A stretch of DNA of 64,000 nt, from positions 62,001-126,000 of the forward strand of contig JAMXBD010000961.1 in the NCBI GenBank assembly GCA_024138025.1, given 5' to 3'. Shown one piece after another: positions 23,900 through 36,500 of the stretch. Made by a program: the position numbers and the translations under genes. The number at the start of each line of letters is the position of its first letter. The stretch's first letter is position 1. The DNA is from Combretum micranthum (lineage: Eukaryota > Streptophyta > Magnoliopsida > Myrtales > Combretaceae). The notes below the pieces were generated by a model, which saw only the letters and a list, made by a program, of their open reading frames with translations, was not told where the DNA came from and did no database searches.

Positions 23900-23985
23900 A
23901 CCCTTCGTCCACCAACACTAGGAGCTAGAAAATTGGAGGTCTGTTTACGTAATTCTCAAAGCAACACCGTGAACAGTCTAATAGA

Positions 23986-26900
23986 ATGAAGGCATCTTCT
24001 TTGGTAGCATCTCTTTCAAAAAGGTAAGCCAAAGTTTTCTGGTATGGCATGCTATCTTTATTTATACTATATGTATGGTCAACAAGATAATAGCCTATTT
24101 GCATATGTAGATTTCGATATTCGCATAAGTTTTAGGAGAACTGGGGTCATGTTGACATGATTTTAAATGTAAATTATGTTTGAAACTATACATCTACCTG
24201 TTACTTTAAATTATATATTCGTTAGTTATCAATAGGATTTTTCCTTTGTCTTTTGGTGATTGCTAGGGAAAATCTAAATTCTTAATACCTTTGTGACTGT
24301 CTCCATCTGTTTATCTTTCAGAGATTACAAAAGAAATATTATGCACTACAATTGAATTGCCTTATTTTTTCTCCTAAATGGATACTTCTTATTTAAATTC
24401 CTTTGTTAATCATATTTTATTAATTTAGCATGATTGAAGAATGCTTGAAGCACATATTAAAAAAAAAAAAAACAAAAATAATAGAAGGCAAAAGTTAAAA
24501 AGTGATGACGATTGTACTCAAGAGGAATCGGTCACGATTAAAGTTTTTATCTAGTTGAATTAGAAAGAAAGCAATATACTATATACTTATGGTTAATTGG
24601 TTTTAATCTTAGAGGTCGTTTCTTAAATAATTTTTTTAGGTAAAATATTAGGCTATAATTGTTTTTAATTTTTTTCCCTGCACTTTTTAATTTAAAGATA
24701 TACAAGTTTCAATTATATCAATTTAATGTAAATTTTTTTATAACTTTCATTTGAATAATATAACACAAGTGAATAGGGCTGTAATGAGCTAGTTTGCTCA
24801 TGGCCTATTCAAACTCGATCTGAACTCATCTCACTTTAATGTTAACTGGATTGAGCTTATTGATTATGGTTTTGCAGAAGAGGGCATAGATTTTCTTCTC
24901 ATCCATTTAAGGGGTTGTTATAACTTGTATTTTAGGGCATCCATATGATACTAGATATATTAAAATGTAATTATAGAAGAGGTTCTTAGGATACAAAGTT
25001 TAGATGAGTAGGTTGGCCGAACTCATAGTGAGGTTCTACATTGTAAATCCAAATTGTTGAAAAAACTCTCTTTATCTCTCTATCAGAACACAAAGAAGTT
25101 CTCACTACAACCCTAGCATTTGAGGAGTGGCCACATAGTCACTAGGCTACCTCTTCTCTCGAATTCTTTATCCTTCTTGCACCATTTTAAAATCAACAAG
25201 CCATCTTTATTGATTGTAATATTAATGAATTTCTATCTTTTGAATATAACTTTTCATGTTTTTCTTTTTTCTACTAGTACCGATTCATCACTATCCATCA
25301 CCATATTTCTACTTCAACAGATCTTATGAATATGAAGAAATCCTAGCTATTGAGATTTTAGATTATCATCAGCTTCTTAAATAAGCAATTTAATTTTAAT
25401 TTATACTTTATGTTCTTGTCCTTTTTCCTTTCTTTTTGTTGTCATCTTTTATGTGTGATTATGTCATCTCTATTATAGGATTTTTTCTACTTGCCAATAG
25501 GGTGACTCTTGTTTATTTGGGTAGGGCAGTTAACTTTTGAAGATATGTGACAATTTTTCAGATTAGTTGTTAATACCCCTAACCTTTTGCATATAGATCT
25601 TTTGTTTATGGATCCTTTTGTATCACTGAATTCGATTGATATGATATTTTCATATTGAATAAAAATCATCATATTGGCCAAAAAAAAAAGTTCTTGATTA
25701 GACGGTTAAAAATCTAGACCTTTTTTTGAAAGAATTGTACAAATACAAACCATTCCTGGCTTTTTTTTTTTTTCATTTTATGAATTTAATTTCTTAGATT
25801 TTACTTTATCATTAATGCTTATGAGCTATTTGTTTGAAACTTTGCTCAATTCAAACTCAAACTTAATTTCCAAACAAATCGAATTCAAACTCAAACTTGA
25901 CAATTCTTAAATGAATCGAGTTGAGCCAATCTTTCAGAAACTTAGCTTGGATTTATTCAACTCATATACAATACTATTTGTTAAAGGCTATTTGACATTA
26001 ATACTATTGAAATATATAGCATTAATAATGATAGAATTGTGTAAAATTAATGAATATACTCAATCTTTTTAATTTCAAAATGCTTTACAAAGTTGAAAAA
26101 TAATTAGATAATTTGAAAAAAAAAAAAAGGAATCGATCAACTGCATCCAAGTTTTTCTTATCCTCCTCTACAATGGAGTTAAAAAAAAAGGACTGATAGT
26201 ATGTATCACCCATGGGCCAATACATCATACATAATTATTAATTGACAAAATATGGGGGGATATAGAATAATACTAGAGGATACCACGCTCACTTTATCAC
26301 TCAAATAACTTATCTCTGCATATTCAACTAAAATTATATGTAAGGCACCAGACAATCTTATTCAATTCAATATCACTATGCATAAGTAATGATTGCGCAT
26401 TGAGCAGATTGGAAGGCAAAATAGCGATCATAACGGGCGGTGCAAGTGGCATTGGAGCAGCCACAGTAAGGCGATTTGTCAATGAAGGTGCAAAGGTTGT
26501 CATTGGAGACATCCAAGACGAGCTTGGTTACACCCTCTGCAATGATATTAAACAGGATGATGATGCTGTTTCTTATATGCATTGTGATGTTTCCAAAGAA
26601 TCTGATGTGCAAAAAATTGTTGACACGACCATGTCCAAGCATGGAAAGCTTGACATAATGTTTAGCAATGCTGGCATTCCCGCCAAGTCCGATGGTCGAA
26701 TAATTGCTGCTACCGAATACGAGGATTTCAAGCGAGTTATCGACACAAACGTGTTTGGCGCTTTCTTATGTGCCAAACATGCCTCTAAAGTCATGATTCC
26801 TGCTAAGAAAGGCAATATTATTTTCACCGCAAGTACTTCTTCTGTGGCATTTGGTTGTAACGTACCCCATGCATATGTCGCATCAAAAACAGCAGTTGTG

Positions 26901-27215
26901 GGACTAACCAAGAACCTGTGTGTAGAATTGGGTCAGTATGGCATAAGAGTAAATTGCGTATCTCCTTTTGGCATTGTTACTCCACTACTAAAAGAAGGAT
27001 TTGGCGGATTAGATGACAAAGCAGCCGAGGATCTATTATATTATGCGGCAAACTTGAAGGGAACTACACTGAAGGCACAAGATATAGCAAATGCAGCCCT
27101 ATATCTTGCAAGTGATGAAGCTAGGTATGTGAGCGGGTTGAATCTGGTGGTTGATGGTGGATTTAGTACCACTAATGCCTCTCTTGAAATGGGCATGAAA
27201 CACATCTTTTCTTAA
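23986..27215 (+). CDS. Short-chain dehydrogenase/reductase, plant SDR110C-like (two exons)
   Basis: Exon 1 is 23986..24023 and exon 2 is 26408..27215, joined at AG|gtaagc ... gagcag|A; spliced length is about 281 residues, normal for the family. The N-terminus reads MKASSLVASLSKRLEGKIAI. The cofactor motif TGGASGIG is at residues 22-29, Asp47 follows beta-2 (GDIQDE; suggests NAD(H) preference), NAG is at 100-102, and the catalytic Asn127, Ser155, Tyr169 and Lys173 (YVASK) are all present. The C-terminus has NLVVDGGF. Relatives oxidise secondary alcohols in lignan, terpenoid or abscisic-acid pathways in the cytosol; the substrate cannot be read from sequence. A single intron after the short first exon is typical of this family. 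It is intact, with no frame damage, and is the only convincing functional gene in the window. Confidence 0.9.
24024..26407 (+). other. Intron of the intact SDR gene, enlarged by repeats
   Basis: GT...AG ends are clear. The first roughly 200 bases match the start of the 307-base intron of the third SDR copy (for example ATAGCCTATTTGCAT), so the introns are homologous. The extra length of about 2 kb includes the dispersed repeat at 25047..25908 and an A-tract at 24459..24472. Confidence 0.8.
25047..25908 (+). repeat. Dispersed repeat copy 1 (inside SDR intron)
   Basis: Nearly identical over about 860 bases to 42943..43800, in the same orientation, with only scattered substitutions and short indels. 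It begins AAATTGTTGAAAAAACTC and ends CTTGACAATT. No coding potential is recognisable. It is an unclassified mobile or LTR-derived sequence. Insertion in the intron would not disturb splicing signals. Confidence 0.75.
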
Positions 27216-29539
27216 TTGATGACCATGGGGATATGAAGATTTCTTTGTCATAAATAGCCAATGTCAATAAGGTTACGTACCAAAACATTGTCAAGCAAAA
27301 GTTGATATGTCCACTTGCCAACCTTTGGACCCATCTCAATGACAAATGAATTCTGGAAATTATACGGTAATCACAGTTTCAAATGGCGTGATAAATGTTG
27401 TCTGCAAGTTAAATGAAGATACCAACGTGATAAGACAAGCGCAAATAAGAAACAATTTAAAGTAAAAACACATAAATTTGACGCCATATGTACATAACAG
27501 ATATAATCATAGCACTAATAAATATTTTTATGCCATAACTAATCATTTATGATCTGTAATTATATATTTGAAGTATTTTACTCACCGACATCTTAAAGGA
27601 AATATAAACACGACTCCTTAATAGGAATTGCTGCTCCTATAGTTCAACCATATCAGGACAAGTGTCTAGCCTTATAATTTCTCAACTTCAGAGAAGTTTT
27701 ACCTAAAATTCAAAGATTTGAGAATCCTTGATTGGGTTTCGCAAATGATTTATAGTCTTTGTTTTTTAATATATATATTCTATTTTATATCTTTAATATA
27801 CTTTGCAATTAGATATGTTTGAAAAATTTATTATATAAAATTAATTGTTATAGACCGATAAATAACGCATATTAAGAATGGACAAGAAATTTAATGTAGT
27901 TGATGATGGTTTTGTTTTGTAAAAACTAGAAAAAGTGGATGACTGAAAAATAAAAGTTGAGAACTCAAGTTAAAAAAAAATAAAAAGTTCTACAAAGAAA
28001 ATTATACTTTTAACAACAAATTTGTAGGTGTATGAATTTGTATTAAGAGGACACTTGCGAGCAATATGCATCCAATGACACAAATGGACTTAAAAAGTGA
28101 CGTACAGTGACACATAAGTGATCATCCAAATAGAAATGAGCAAAGAAGAGGAGTAGGTTGTCTCGGGTGGCTCAAACACATGCATGGCAAATAGAGAAAC
28201 TTCCAAACATCAAACTCCACTGTTTCTTACAAGAGGTTTTATATTCTTACATTTTAGCTTGATTTGATTTTTTTTTTTTTTTTTAAGATTTCAATCTAGT
28301 ATCATGATGACAATTTCCCTCCATTTCAACTTCTTTTAAATGAATGGAGCACTTGATGTTTATCGATATTGCCAAACCCAATCCAAAGGTTTGATCCAGA
28401 CATGATAAAGGATTAACAAAATTACAAGTAAAACCAAATTGAATTGGGAGTTAAACCACAATTGAACTGACTCGTTCGTAAGAGATCAAGTTCAATTAGG
28501 TTGAATGGGGTGGGTTGATCCGAGTTTAACAACATAGGTAATTATGGGATCTAGTTGTTGATGTTTTATGTTATATCTCATTGCAAATAAGCAATAAAAA
28601 TGAGTCTTCTTGCTAATGGATTTACTTCATGGGTTTCTCTAGGACTCGAGTTCCTCTCTTTTAGTATATAAGTTTCTTAAGAAAGGTTGAAATGAACGGG
28701 CTAATTTAATGAGCTTTACTTTTAGCTTATCATGTTAAATTTCTCTTGATCATAAAAAAACAAATGAGTTTAGCTCTTTGAAGCTGATGCCCTAGTCTAA
28801 GAAGTTAATTCCAAGTCATTACTCCCCCAAAATTGAAGCTACCCCTCTAGATTTTGAAACTTTTACAAATGAGATTCAGGTGTTGAATAAGCCGTTCAAA
28901 TAGCTAAGAACTGCCCAGCCCATGTGCCTAGCCCATGTGCACTATAAATGCGATTCGGCGCATAAAAGATTTGAGTACTTTGTTTTCTGAGAACTTGTCA
29001 CTGCCCTCTCTTATTGTGAGTCTGCAACATATTCGATTGCTACCCCAAAACAATACCTTGAATAAGTTTCCCTATTAAATAAATTTTCATTAATAAATTA
29101 CCTCCTTTATACGAATTGAGCCGCCTTCTCGGTTTGATTCATGTGATTTATCTTGCAGAGTTTACTTTTGTGCTGTAGTTTCATATCCGTAATTTCAGAT
29201 AATTGTTTACTTTCGTTTATGAACATGTCATATGTGTATTTACAATGCCTAACTTCAATTTATTCCACTGACAAGCCAATAGCTTCAATTAAACTAGACT
29301 AAGGGACTAGCTGGTGTTGCTCCAAAGAAGTTGTTCATAGATAAATGCAGCCGCCTGGGAAAGGTAATACACTTGGCATAGTTCCCATAGAGCAAGCCCA
29401 AATCATTACGCATCCTCAAATATAAGATCAATCTAGAATATTTTATTCTTTTTGTACGATTTGGTACACGTATACTGGTCCTCTTTCACTTGTTGAAGCC
29501 ATTACCATTTTGCCATGGCAATTTGGCGTGCAGTAAGAA
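27216..29539. other. Intergenic stretch downstream of intact SDR gene
   Basis: No gene is supported. Poly-T (28269..28284) and other AT runs are present. Around 28900..29110 the base composition is more even, with a TATA-like CACTATAAATGCG (28940) that may be an old LTR fragment, but no ends can be defined. Confidence 0.35.
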
Positions 29540-29805
29540 AGGGAAAAATAGTAAGAGCAATATTATTTTCACAAGTATTCCTTTTGTGACATTTGGTGAT
29601 AATAAATCCCATGCTTATGCAGCATAAAAAAATAATAGTGATGGAACTAATAAGAACTTATGTGTAGATTGGGTCAATATGGCATGAGACTAACTTGCAC
29701 GTCTCGTTTTGATTGGTTACTCCACTACCAAAAGATGGAATGGATGGCCTAGATGACAAAGCGGCCATGGATCAAATTTATTCCACAAAGAAGTTGCACC
29801 CGTAA
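29540..29805 (+). pseudogene. SDR110C-like pseudogene fragment
   Basis: About 265 bases match exon 2 of the intact SDR gene from the beta-5 strand (GCAATATTATTTTCAC) through the active-site region, the GQYGIRVN block and GLDDKAA. The active-site Tyr-Lys stretch is destroyed (TATGCAGCATAAAAAAATAA, with a stop), and several 1-base indels change the frame. Both the 5' part, including the cofactor domain, and the 3' end are missing. It lies on the same strand as the two longer copies, as expected for a decayed member of a tandem array. Confidence 0.85.
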
Positions 29806-29916
29806 AAATTTGACCATTTGAGATAAAAACTAGAGGCGTGTCTTGCTCATCATTAGCTAAAATGTCTTGTATAGCCAATGAAAGGCGAAACTTGCCTCTA
29901 ATTAGACGATTGGGTT

Positions 29917-31404
29917 CTTAATGAAAATTTCGATTTTCTTTGATTACCCCACACAATCACATGTGTAATATGGGGCTTTTTGTTCTTTGTGCTTTGTTAT
30001 TTATCATGAATTTCACCATGTTGCACCAATTAAACTAGAATTCAATGAAAGTTTTTACACATGTAAGTACAAAGTTAGGAATGGGACTGCATAAATGCTC
30101 TTAGGAAAAGGAATTCCTACAATTATGTTGTGCCAAACTTCCTTAAATGCTTTGCTCATGGTATAACTTCCACTTTTGCTTGATCTTAACGATGCTTGTG
30201 TTGTCTTGTTCAGCCATCAACTTGGAAAATTAAACTAAGGATCAAATGCTTTGATGCTAAAAGGAAGCTAGCCCTATCATTGTTACACATAGATTAGGCC
30301 CATGATAGAAATGTGTTTTCAACATGCTTTGTCCTAGTCTTGTATTTTGTAGACACATTCATGATGGACAATTGTAGAAGCCACGCTTGTTGGCTTGAAT
30401 AACATGACAAATCCCATGCCTATCATTCGTGCCCTTGTTTTCCTTTTGTATAAATGCCACCAAAGAAACTACCTTAGTCTAAAAAACAAAGTCGCACAAC
30501 ATGTAGTGCAAGCTCCAACAACATAATTAGAGTTCCCTAAGCACTCACCAAGGAAGCTGCTAAAAAGTTCAGAGATTTAGCTGCTAGCAAGAAAATTTAG
30601 CTCAGTGTCTACTTAATTTGGAAAGTGATCAAGGATTGGGCTTATAAACGAATCTAAGAAATTGTCATCAAATCTAACTTAGGAGAACCTCCTTTTTATC
30701 AATGAACCGATTTATAGGGAAGTGACCTTAGCATTCTTCGCTTCCTATAAGCTCTCAAAGCCTAAGAGGTATTTTGGGTTAAGAAATGAGGTATCATTTA
30801 CTACATTTGGAAAGCACCACACCATGACTATGACACAATTTTATGCATATACTAGCCTCTGTTCTCCCAAGCACATGCAGTTTGAGGCGTTTAAATCTCT
30901 CCCCAAATGCTGGCCTAAGAATCTCACATGTGAATAGTTTTAGACTTCAAATGCAAGGTTAATGATTGACTACGCTTTTTGTTTTTAAAATCTATTTATA
31001 AGAGCAAAAATAATCAGCCAATAAATCAAGTGTGTATGAAGTAATAAAAAATTTACTGAAGAGACTAGATCGGTCCATAGGGAGCTAATGGCTAAGTACT
31101 AGGTATTGAATTTTATCCCTAAGCTAAGCTATCAAATTATGATTTAACTAAAAACTAAACTAATAAACTAATTTGAAAACTTTAAACCAAATGTCCTAGC
31201 AACACAAATGAGAGTTTTAAGGTTATGAGGTGAGGTGTTAAAATTAGATTAGGGATTGCGAATATGTTCTCGTTTGAATCAATATTATGCCTTAGATCGA
31301 TATTTGAAACTGATTTTTTGGGATTTAATCAACTCACTCACCTACCCCTCGGAGTAGCAAAAAATTCCAATTATAACATAAATCATCCCACTGAGGCGAT
31401 TTAT
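29917..31404 (+). mobile_element. Duplicate fragment of Athila env-like region
   Basis: These 1488 bases match 4592..6077 from end to end at high identity, including non-coding flanks, and stop sharply at both sides (left after ATTGGGTT, right after GGCGATTTAT). A 71-codon frame at 30722..30937 holds the same conserved block (YFGLRNEVSFTTFGKHH) and reads through CAA where the first copy has TAA. No LTR, PBS or pol accompanies it, so it is a fragment. It begins about 110 bases after the SDR pseudogene fragment. Confidence 0.85.
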
Positions 31405-33551
31405 TTATAATTATCAGGTAAATAGTAATTCACTCACACCGAAACTACTATAGTTGAGATTATGGACCAAGACCTAATCCATATTTCCAATCGCATGAAA
31501 TGAGTGAGTTCATGAGTTTTGTTAAAACTCGCATATCCTTATGACGAATCTTTTTCAAAAGTCTAAGATGTTCTTGTATGGATCATTGAATCTCTCCTAA
31601 GTATCTCTAATCATATCTATCTAATTAGTGTTGGCTAATCACAAGTTAAATAGAATATAAGTAACAATAGCTAATTATCCAATTTATTAAAAATCAATAT
31701 CAAAACAAGTCGTTTAATCATCAAATTCATCGAATCCATCATTGTAAAACCAATAGAAAAAAATATAAATCACAGCACCATTATAACACAATTAAGCAAA
31801 TAGCAATATAAAGCAAAGGTTAGCAAACACCTCAAATGAGTTTCCTCCATCAAAGTCTTCAAAAACCCAAAATCCTAATAAAAATTAGGCATTGCTTGAT
31901 TGCATTAAACCCCCAAAATCATCTCCAAGTGTTACTAGAATAATAGGGTTTTCGTGTCCTTTGATTGAAATACACATACTTAGGGATAGGCATTGATCGG
32001 TTAGTTCGGTTTTTCTTAAAACCAAACCAAACCATAATTTATGGTCTAGTTTTTTTCCTTCCTAAACTAAACCGTTAAGTGAATTAGAAATTTTCTAAAC
32101 CACTAAATAACGATTGGTTTGGTTTAGATTATGGATTAAATCAAAATTCTAACTAAATTTTTTTTGTTCTAGTTTTTTTACATTTGTGTTAAATACATAA
32201 ATATTTATATCATTTTACAAAGTTTATATTATAAATCATGAAAAATATTTTATGAATCTATCATACTTTTAATTTATAATTCTCTATAAAATCAGTTATC
32301 CACAATAAAATACATTCACTAACCAATACATAGCAGTAAGTCATAATTTTTAAATTTTATTAAAACTATCAAGTCAATCATTTACCAATAAATTTAGCCA
32401 AAATAAAAAATAATCTATCAATAAAATACATTAAACATTTAATATATAATAAGACTTTATAACTAAATAAATAAATTCATACTTTATAAATTTAAAAACT
32501 ATTAAAAAAAACAATAGTCCATCGTCAACAAAAAAATGTATATCAGGATTATAAAAAACAAATTTAAAAATGAACAAATTGATTTTAATCAATATCTACT
32601 AAATAATAACAATCGAATGAAATCATATGAATATATATGAACTTTAATTGATCATCATAAAAAAATATAGTTATAACTTATAAGTAAAATATTATTATAT
32701 TTTTTTAAAATGGTTTAGTTCGGTTTTACGAATTGATTTGGTTTACTTTCCAAACCAAACCATAAATTTATGGATTGGTTTGGATTGAAAACTTTTTAAA
32801 CCAAATTGTTAAAAAAAACTATATTTTCTGTTTAGTTTGGCTCGGTTACGAATTGGTTCAAATCGATTGATTATTTTGCCCATCCCCACACATACTTTTT
32901 TTTTTTTTTGGAAAATTTGTAATACCAAAGAGAAAGAAAATCTCTTAGTCTATTGCTAGGCTGCTATTCTATTTCTCTCTACCACTCTTCTCCCCTTCTA
33001 CATCCTTCTGTCTCCTCCTTTAATATATTTTTTTTCTTTCGTCATAAGTGACGTAGGCTTTTAAATTAAAAGGATAATACGCCCAAACTTCTGAGTAAAT
33101 ATGAGGAAATAAGTTGGCCCCTTACATGTGTAATACCTTATAGCTATTAATAGCTGTTTTGTGTCCTAAAAATCTACCAAAGACACATCCACTTCTTCTG
33201 TCCATGTTGAATTGTGGATGAATTTGATCCTACCATGTCATTGCTATCAATAAGCTATGGAGCTGCTTGTCAGGCATTATAGGAGTGACAAGTGGCGCTC
33301 CAAAGTTCGGCTCGAGCGCTCGTGTTCATGTTAAAGGGGCTGCTTGGCTAGGCGTATGTATGGAGCGTTGGTGAGTTGCTCGGTTGGTGCTTTCCTGGAG
33401 TGACTGGGTGTTCTATGTTGTGTTCATCAAGGTGGAGCTTGTAGAAGCTACTTGAGTGTTCTGTAGGAGCTAGTGTGGAGCGCATGCTAGCATGGGAGCG
33501 CTTCGATGTTTGGTTGCTGGATGTGGTGCTCTAGGAAGGAAGATGAGTGCT
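31405..33551 (-). repeat. LTR-like sequence split by a hAT-type element
   Basis: Outside the hAT insertion the sequence (31405..31980 and 32889..33551) has the look of an LTR read on the minus strand: a stretch like AGGGTTTTCG with CT-rich 5'UTR-like sequence, then a region of iterated GC-rich words near GAGCGCT (33290..33540). No pair, PBS or defined termini were found, so the limits are approximate and the family is not assigned. Confidence 0.35.
31981..32888. mobile_element. Non-autonomous hAT-type DNA transposon
   Basis: The ends are imperfect terminal inverted repeats, TAGGGATAGGCA at the left and TGCCCATCCCCA at the right (10 of 12 positions pair). They are flanked by a perfect 8-bp direct repeat, CACATACT (31973..31980 and 32889..32896), the target duplication length of hAT elements. 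The interior is AT-rich, has inverted GGTTTGGTT/AACCAAACC words near both ends and encodes no transposase. Total length about 908 bp. It would need a transposase supplied elsewhere. The clean duplication suggests a fairly recent insertion. Confidence 0.8.
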
Positions 33552-36500
33552 TGTAAACCTCCAATTTTTGCACAACCTAATTTTGATAATTGAAAATAAT
33601 AGAATATAAAGTCTTGAAGAAGCTTTGAAAAAATTCATAAAATCCACTACTGATTTGTCACGATTTAAGAAAATTTAAAATATAAACAATTTAATCCTAG
33701 TTTAAGAAATCATAATCGTTATCAGCAAAATTTCTCCTAACATTTTTGCGATCAATAAGTAATAATAAATCAAAGAATTAATGAAGTACTTATTAAGGCT
33801 CTAGTAAGAATAGCATGATAAATCACTAAGCAAAACCTTAAATAAAGATAAATGTATCTCTAGAATCATCAAGCACGTAGAATCAAACAATATATAATAA
33901 GTAAATTTCCAAAATAATCACAAATAAATATTTTCTTACGAACTTATAACTAAAAACTATCATAACCCCTTAAAGAAACTAATAACACCACATCTTTTAA
34001 TAAGTAAAAAATCTTAGAAGTTACTCAAATCATGCAAATATTTATTAATATGAAAATATTCAAAATATAACACAGTAATTATAATAAAATACAAAAGCTC
34101 TAAAATTGATACCTATAAAATATTCTCCTTTACCAATTTAATCATATGCTTATTTCAGGCACATGATACGAATTATTACTACAATTTAAATAATAGTAGT
34201 AGTAGTATTAATAGCACCAACAATGCACTATAATTAACAATATATATTGTAGTAAATATATATATGTTATATATATACAACAACAACAACAAGAATATTA
34301 TTTTGTCATATAATAAGTAACACTATATTTGATCCATATATTAAGACAAGTTTTAATAAGTTAACAATATAAGCCCTAATTATTATATTAATAATATTAT
34401 ATTAATCATGATAACTTATCAACTTGTAACGATGCTGAATAAATTATAAATAACCAATACCGTAATATTAGTGGACTATTGCAATAAGTACTGATATGAT
34501 TTAATAATTATGGTAATAATATATACGTAATCTACATATCAATATAACCTATAATACAACAAGACCCTAGGCTCATTACTTAGGAAAGCTTACAATTATT
34601 GCACAAATTACATATATGATAAATCATTTGATATGACAAATATCGTATCAAGATAATTATAATAAAGAAGTAAAAATGCAAATCAAGAAAATAGTATGGT
34701 ATTAATTAAATAATATAAACCGATATCATATTAGAAAAACAATTAGAATTTTAATAAAATAAAATAAACACACCATAAACCTAAAAATTTGCACTAGAAC
34801 CAAAATCTAAAAATCATATCTAATCATACCAAAATCTCAAAAATCTTAAATGGAATCAAATAAATTTTATAACCCTATAATGTTGTAAATTAAATTAAAC
34901 TTGGATTGCTAAAAAAATTCAAAACACTAAAAATCCTAAACGGGATCAATTAAGGATTTAATAATCCTAAGATATAAGATGAATTAGACAAAGTTGAAAC
35001 CTTAAAGCAAAAATATATCACCATCACAATGGACCACTAACACAATTGATCTAAAAACCTTATGCTAAAAATTCATCCATTTGATCTCTAACAAGCAAAT
35101 CGTGGCAGTACATCCAAATAATATCGATGGGTAAAATAATAATAAATAATTCCCTATAATTGTAAACTCTCAAAATTTTATATGATCTTATAAGTAAAAC
35201 CTTAGGCTCCAAAATGAAATGGAATCCTAGAGTCAAACCAAGTCAACCAAAACCTTGAAAATCCAAACTCGATCAGACAATTTCTAAAACCATAAAATAA
35301 TAAATTAATTAGGAAAAATATAATGAAATAAATTTTTGAATCATATATATAGTATAAACCTTTAAAAAATCAAATAGTCCAAAAATTCAATCATTTCGAA
35401 CCTTTACGGGATCATTTTTGTATCTGATCACGAATATGTAAATCAAGGCAATATAATTTAATTAATATCTAGTAATAAAATAGTTCAAATTTATTTTCTA
35501 TAATATGGTATCTGAATTTTCAAATCAAATTTCATCAAATAGACAGTTTCCACAACCAATTGTTAGTACGCAAATCGAGATAACAAAGTTAGATAACAAC
35601 TAATGATAAAATAATATCAATTCATCTTTTGAAAATCATTTAATGATTTATCATTTCCTTAAAAATATCATATACAATTTTTACGGCTCATAGAAACGCT
35701 AGATATAGCCCATATACGCTATTTTATCGATACCGATAATTTGATATTTTACTATTACTATTCATTATTTGCATTATTTTCTTTCATTTCTTGCTGCAAA
35801 TTTTTTTGTTATAATTTGTGTCTATTTCTTACATCATACCATATTTACTACTTTTATAAGTTAACTCATTACAAGTCAAATTTGTCACTTTTCATTTGAT
35901 TTTTTTCCCTCCCAACCCTATTCACGTGAAAACAGCCCCCCTGCAGCATCTATCCTTTTTTTTTAAATTTATTTTTCTACTTTAATTCACCAAATCTCCT
36001 CTATAAATATCTACTTTCATTCACACTTATTACACTTTACAGATCTCATCAAATTTCTCTCTTTTCTCTCATTCTTTTCTCTCTTTTCTTCTCCTTAGCT
36101 GGTAAAACCTTGCTGTCATTTTCATTTTTCAACTCAAACACATTCATTTGATCCATCTTTTTGAGATCAAAACATCCCCCATACATCCTTAGTTGATATT
36201 ATGTGTTTCAAACATTATTCATGGAATAAAACTCCCCATAATGCATTAAGCTTGTCATGATAATGCTAAAATGAAATTAATAACTTGTTATGTTGATGAT
36301 CATGATAATTTGTAATCATGTTGCTATATTTTTGTCATCTAATCTAATCATCTATATGTATAAATATGATTATGTGCATGCTTATATTTATTTGAGCATA
36401 TAAGCTTACTAATCTAATATTTTATTTATACTTTTACTTTCTTGCTCATTTGCTTATTTCATGCAATTAAATAAGGCTAGTCACTTCTAGTCTTGGACTT

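Noticed and set aside
24770..24840. hAT-like end TAGGGCTGTAATGAGC in the SDR intron
   Set aside because: No matching inverted end or 8-bp duplication was found downstream, so at most a truncated relic.
26376..26911. Minus-strand frames of 88 and 112 codons opposite the SDR exon
   Set aside because: They are antisense shadows of the conserved SDR coding sequence; the same happens opposite the third copy.
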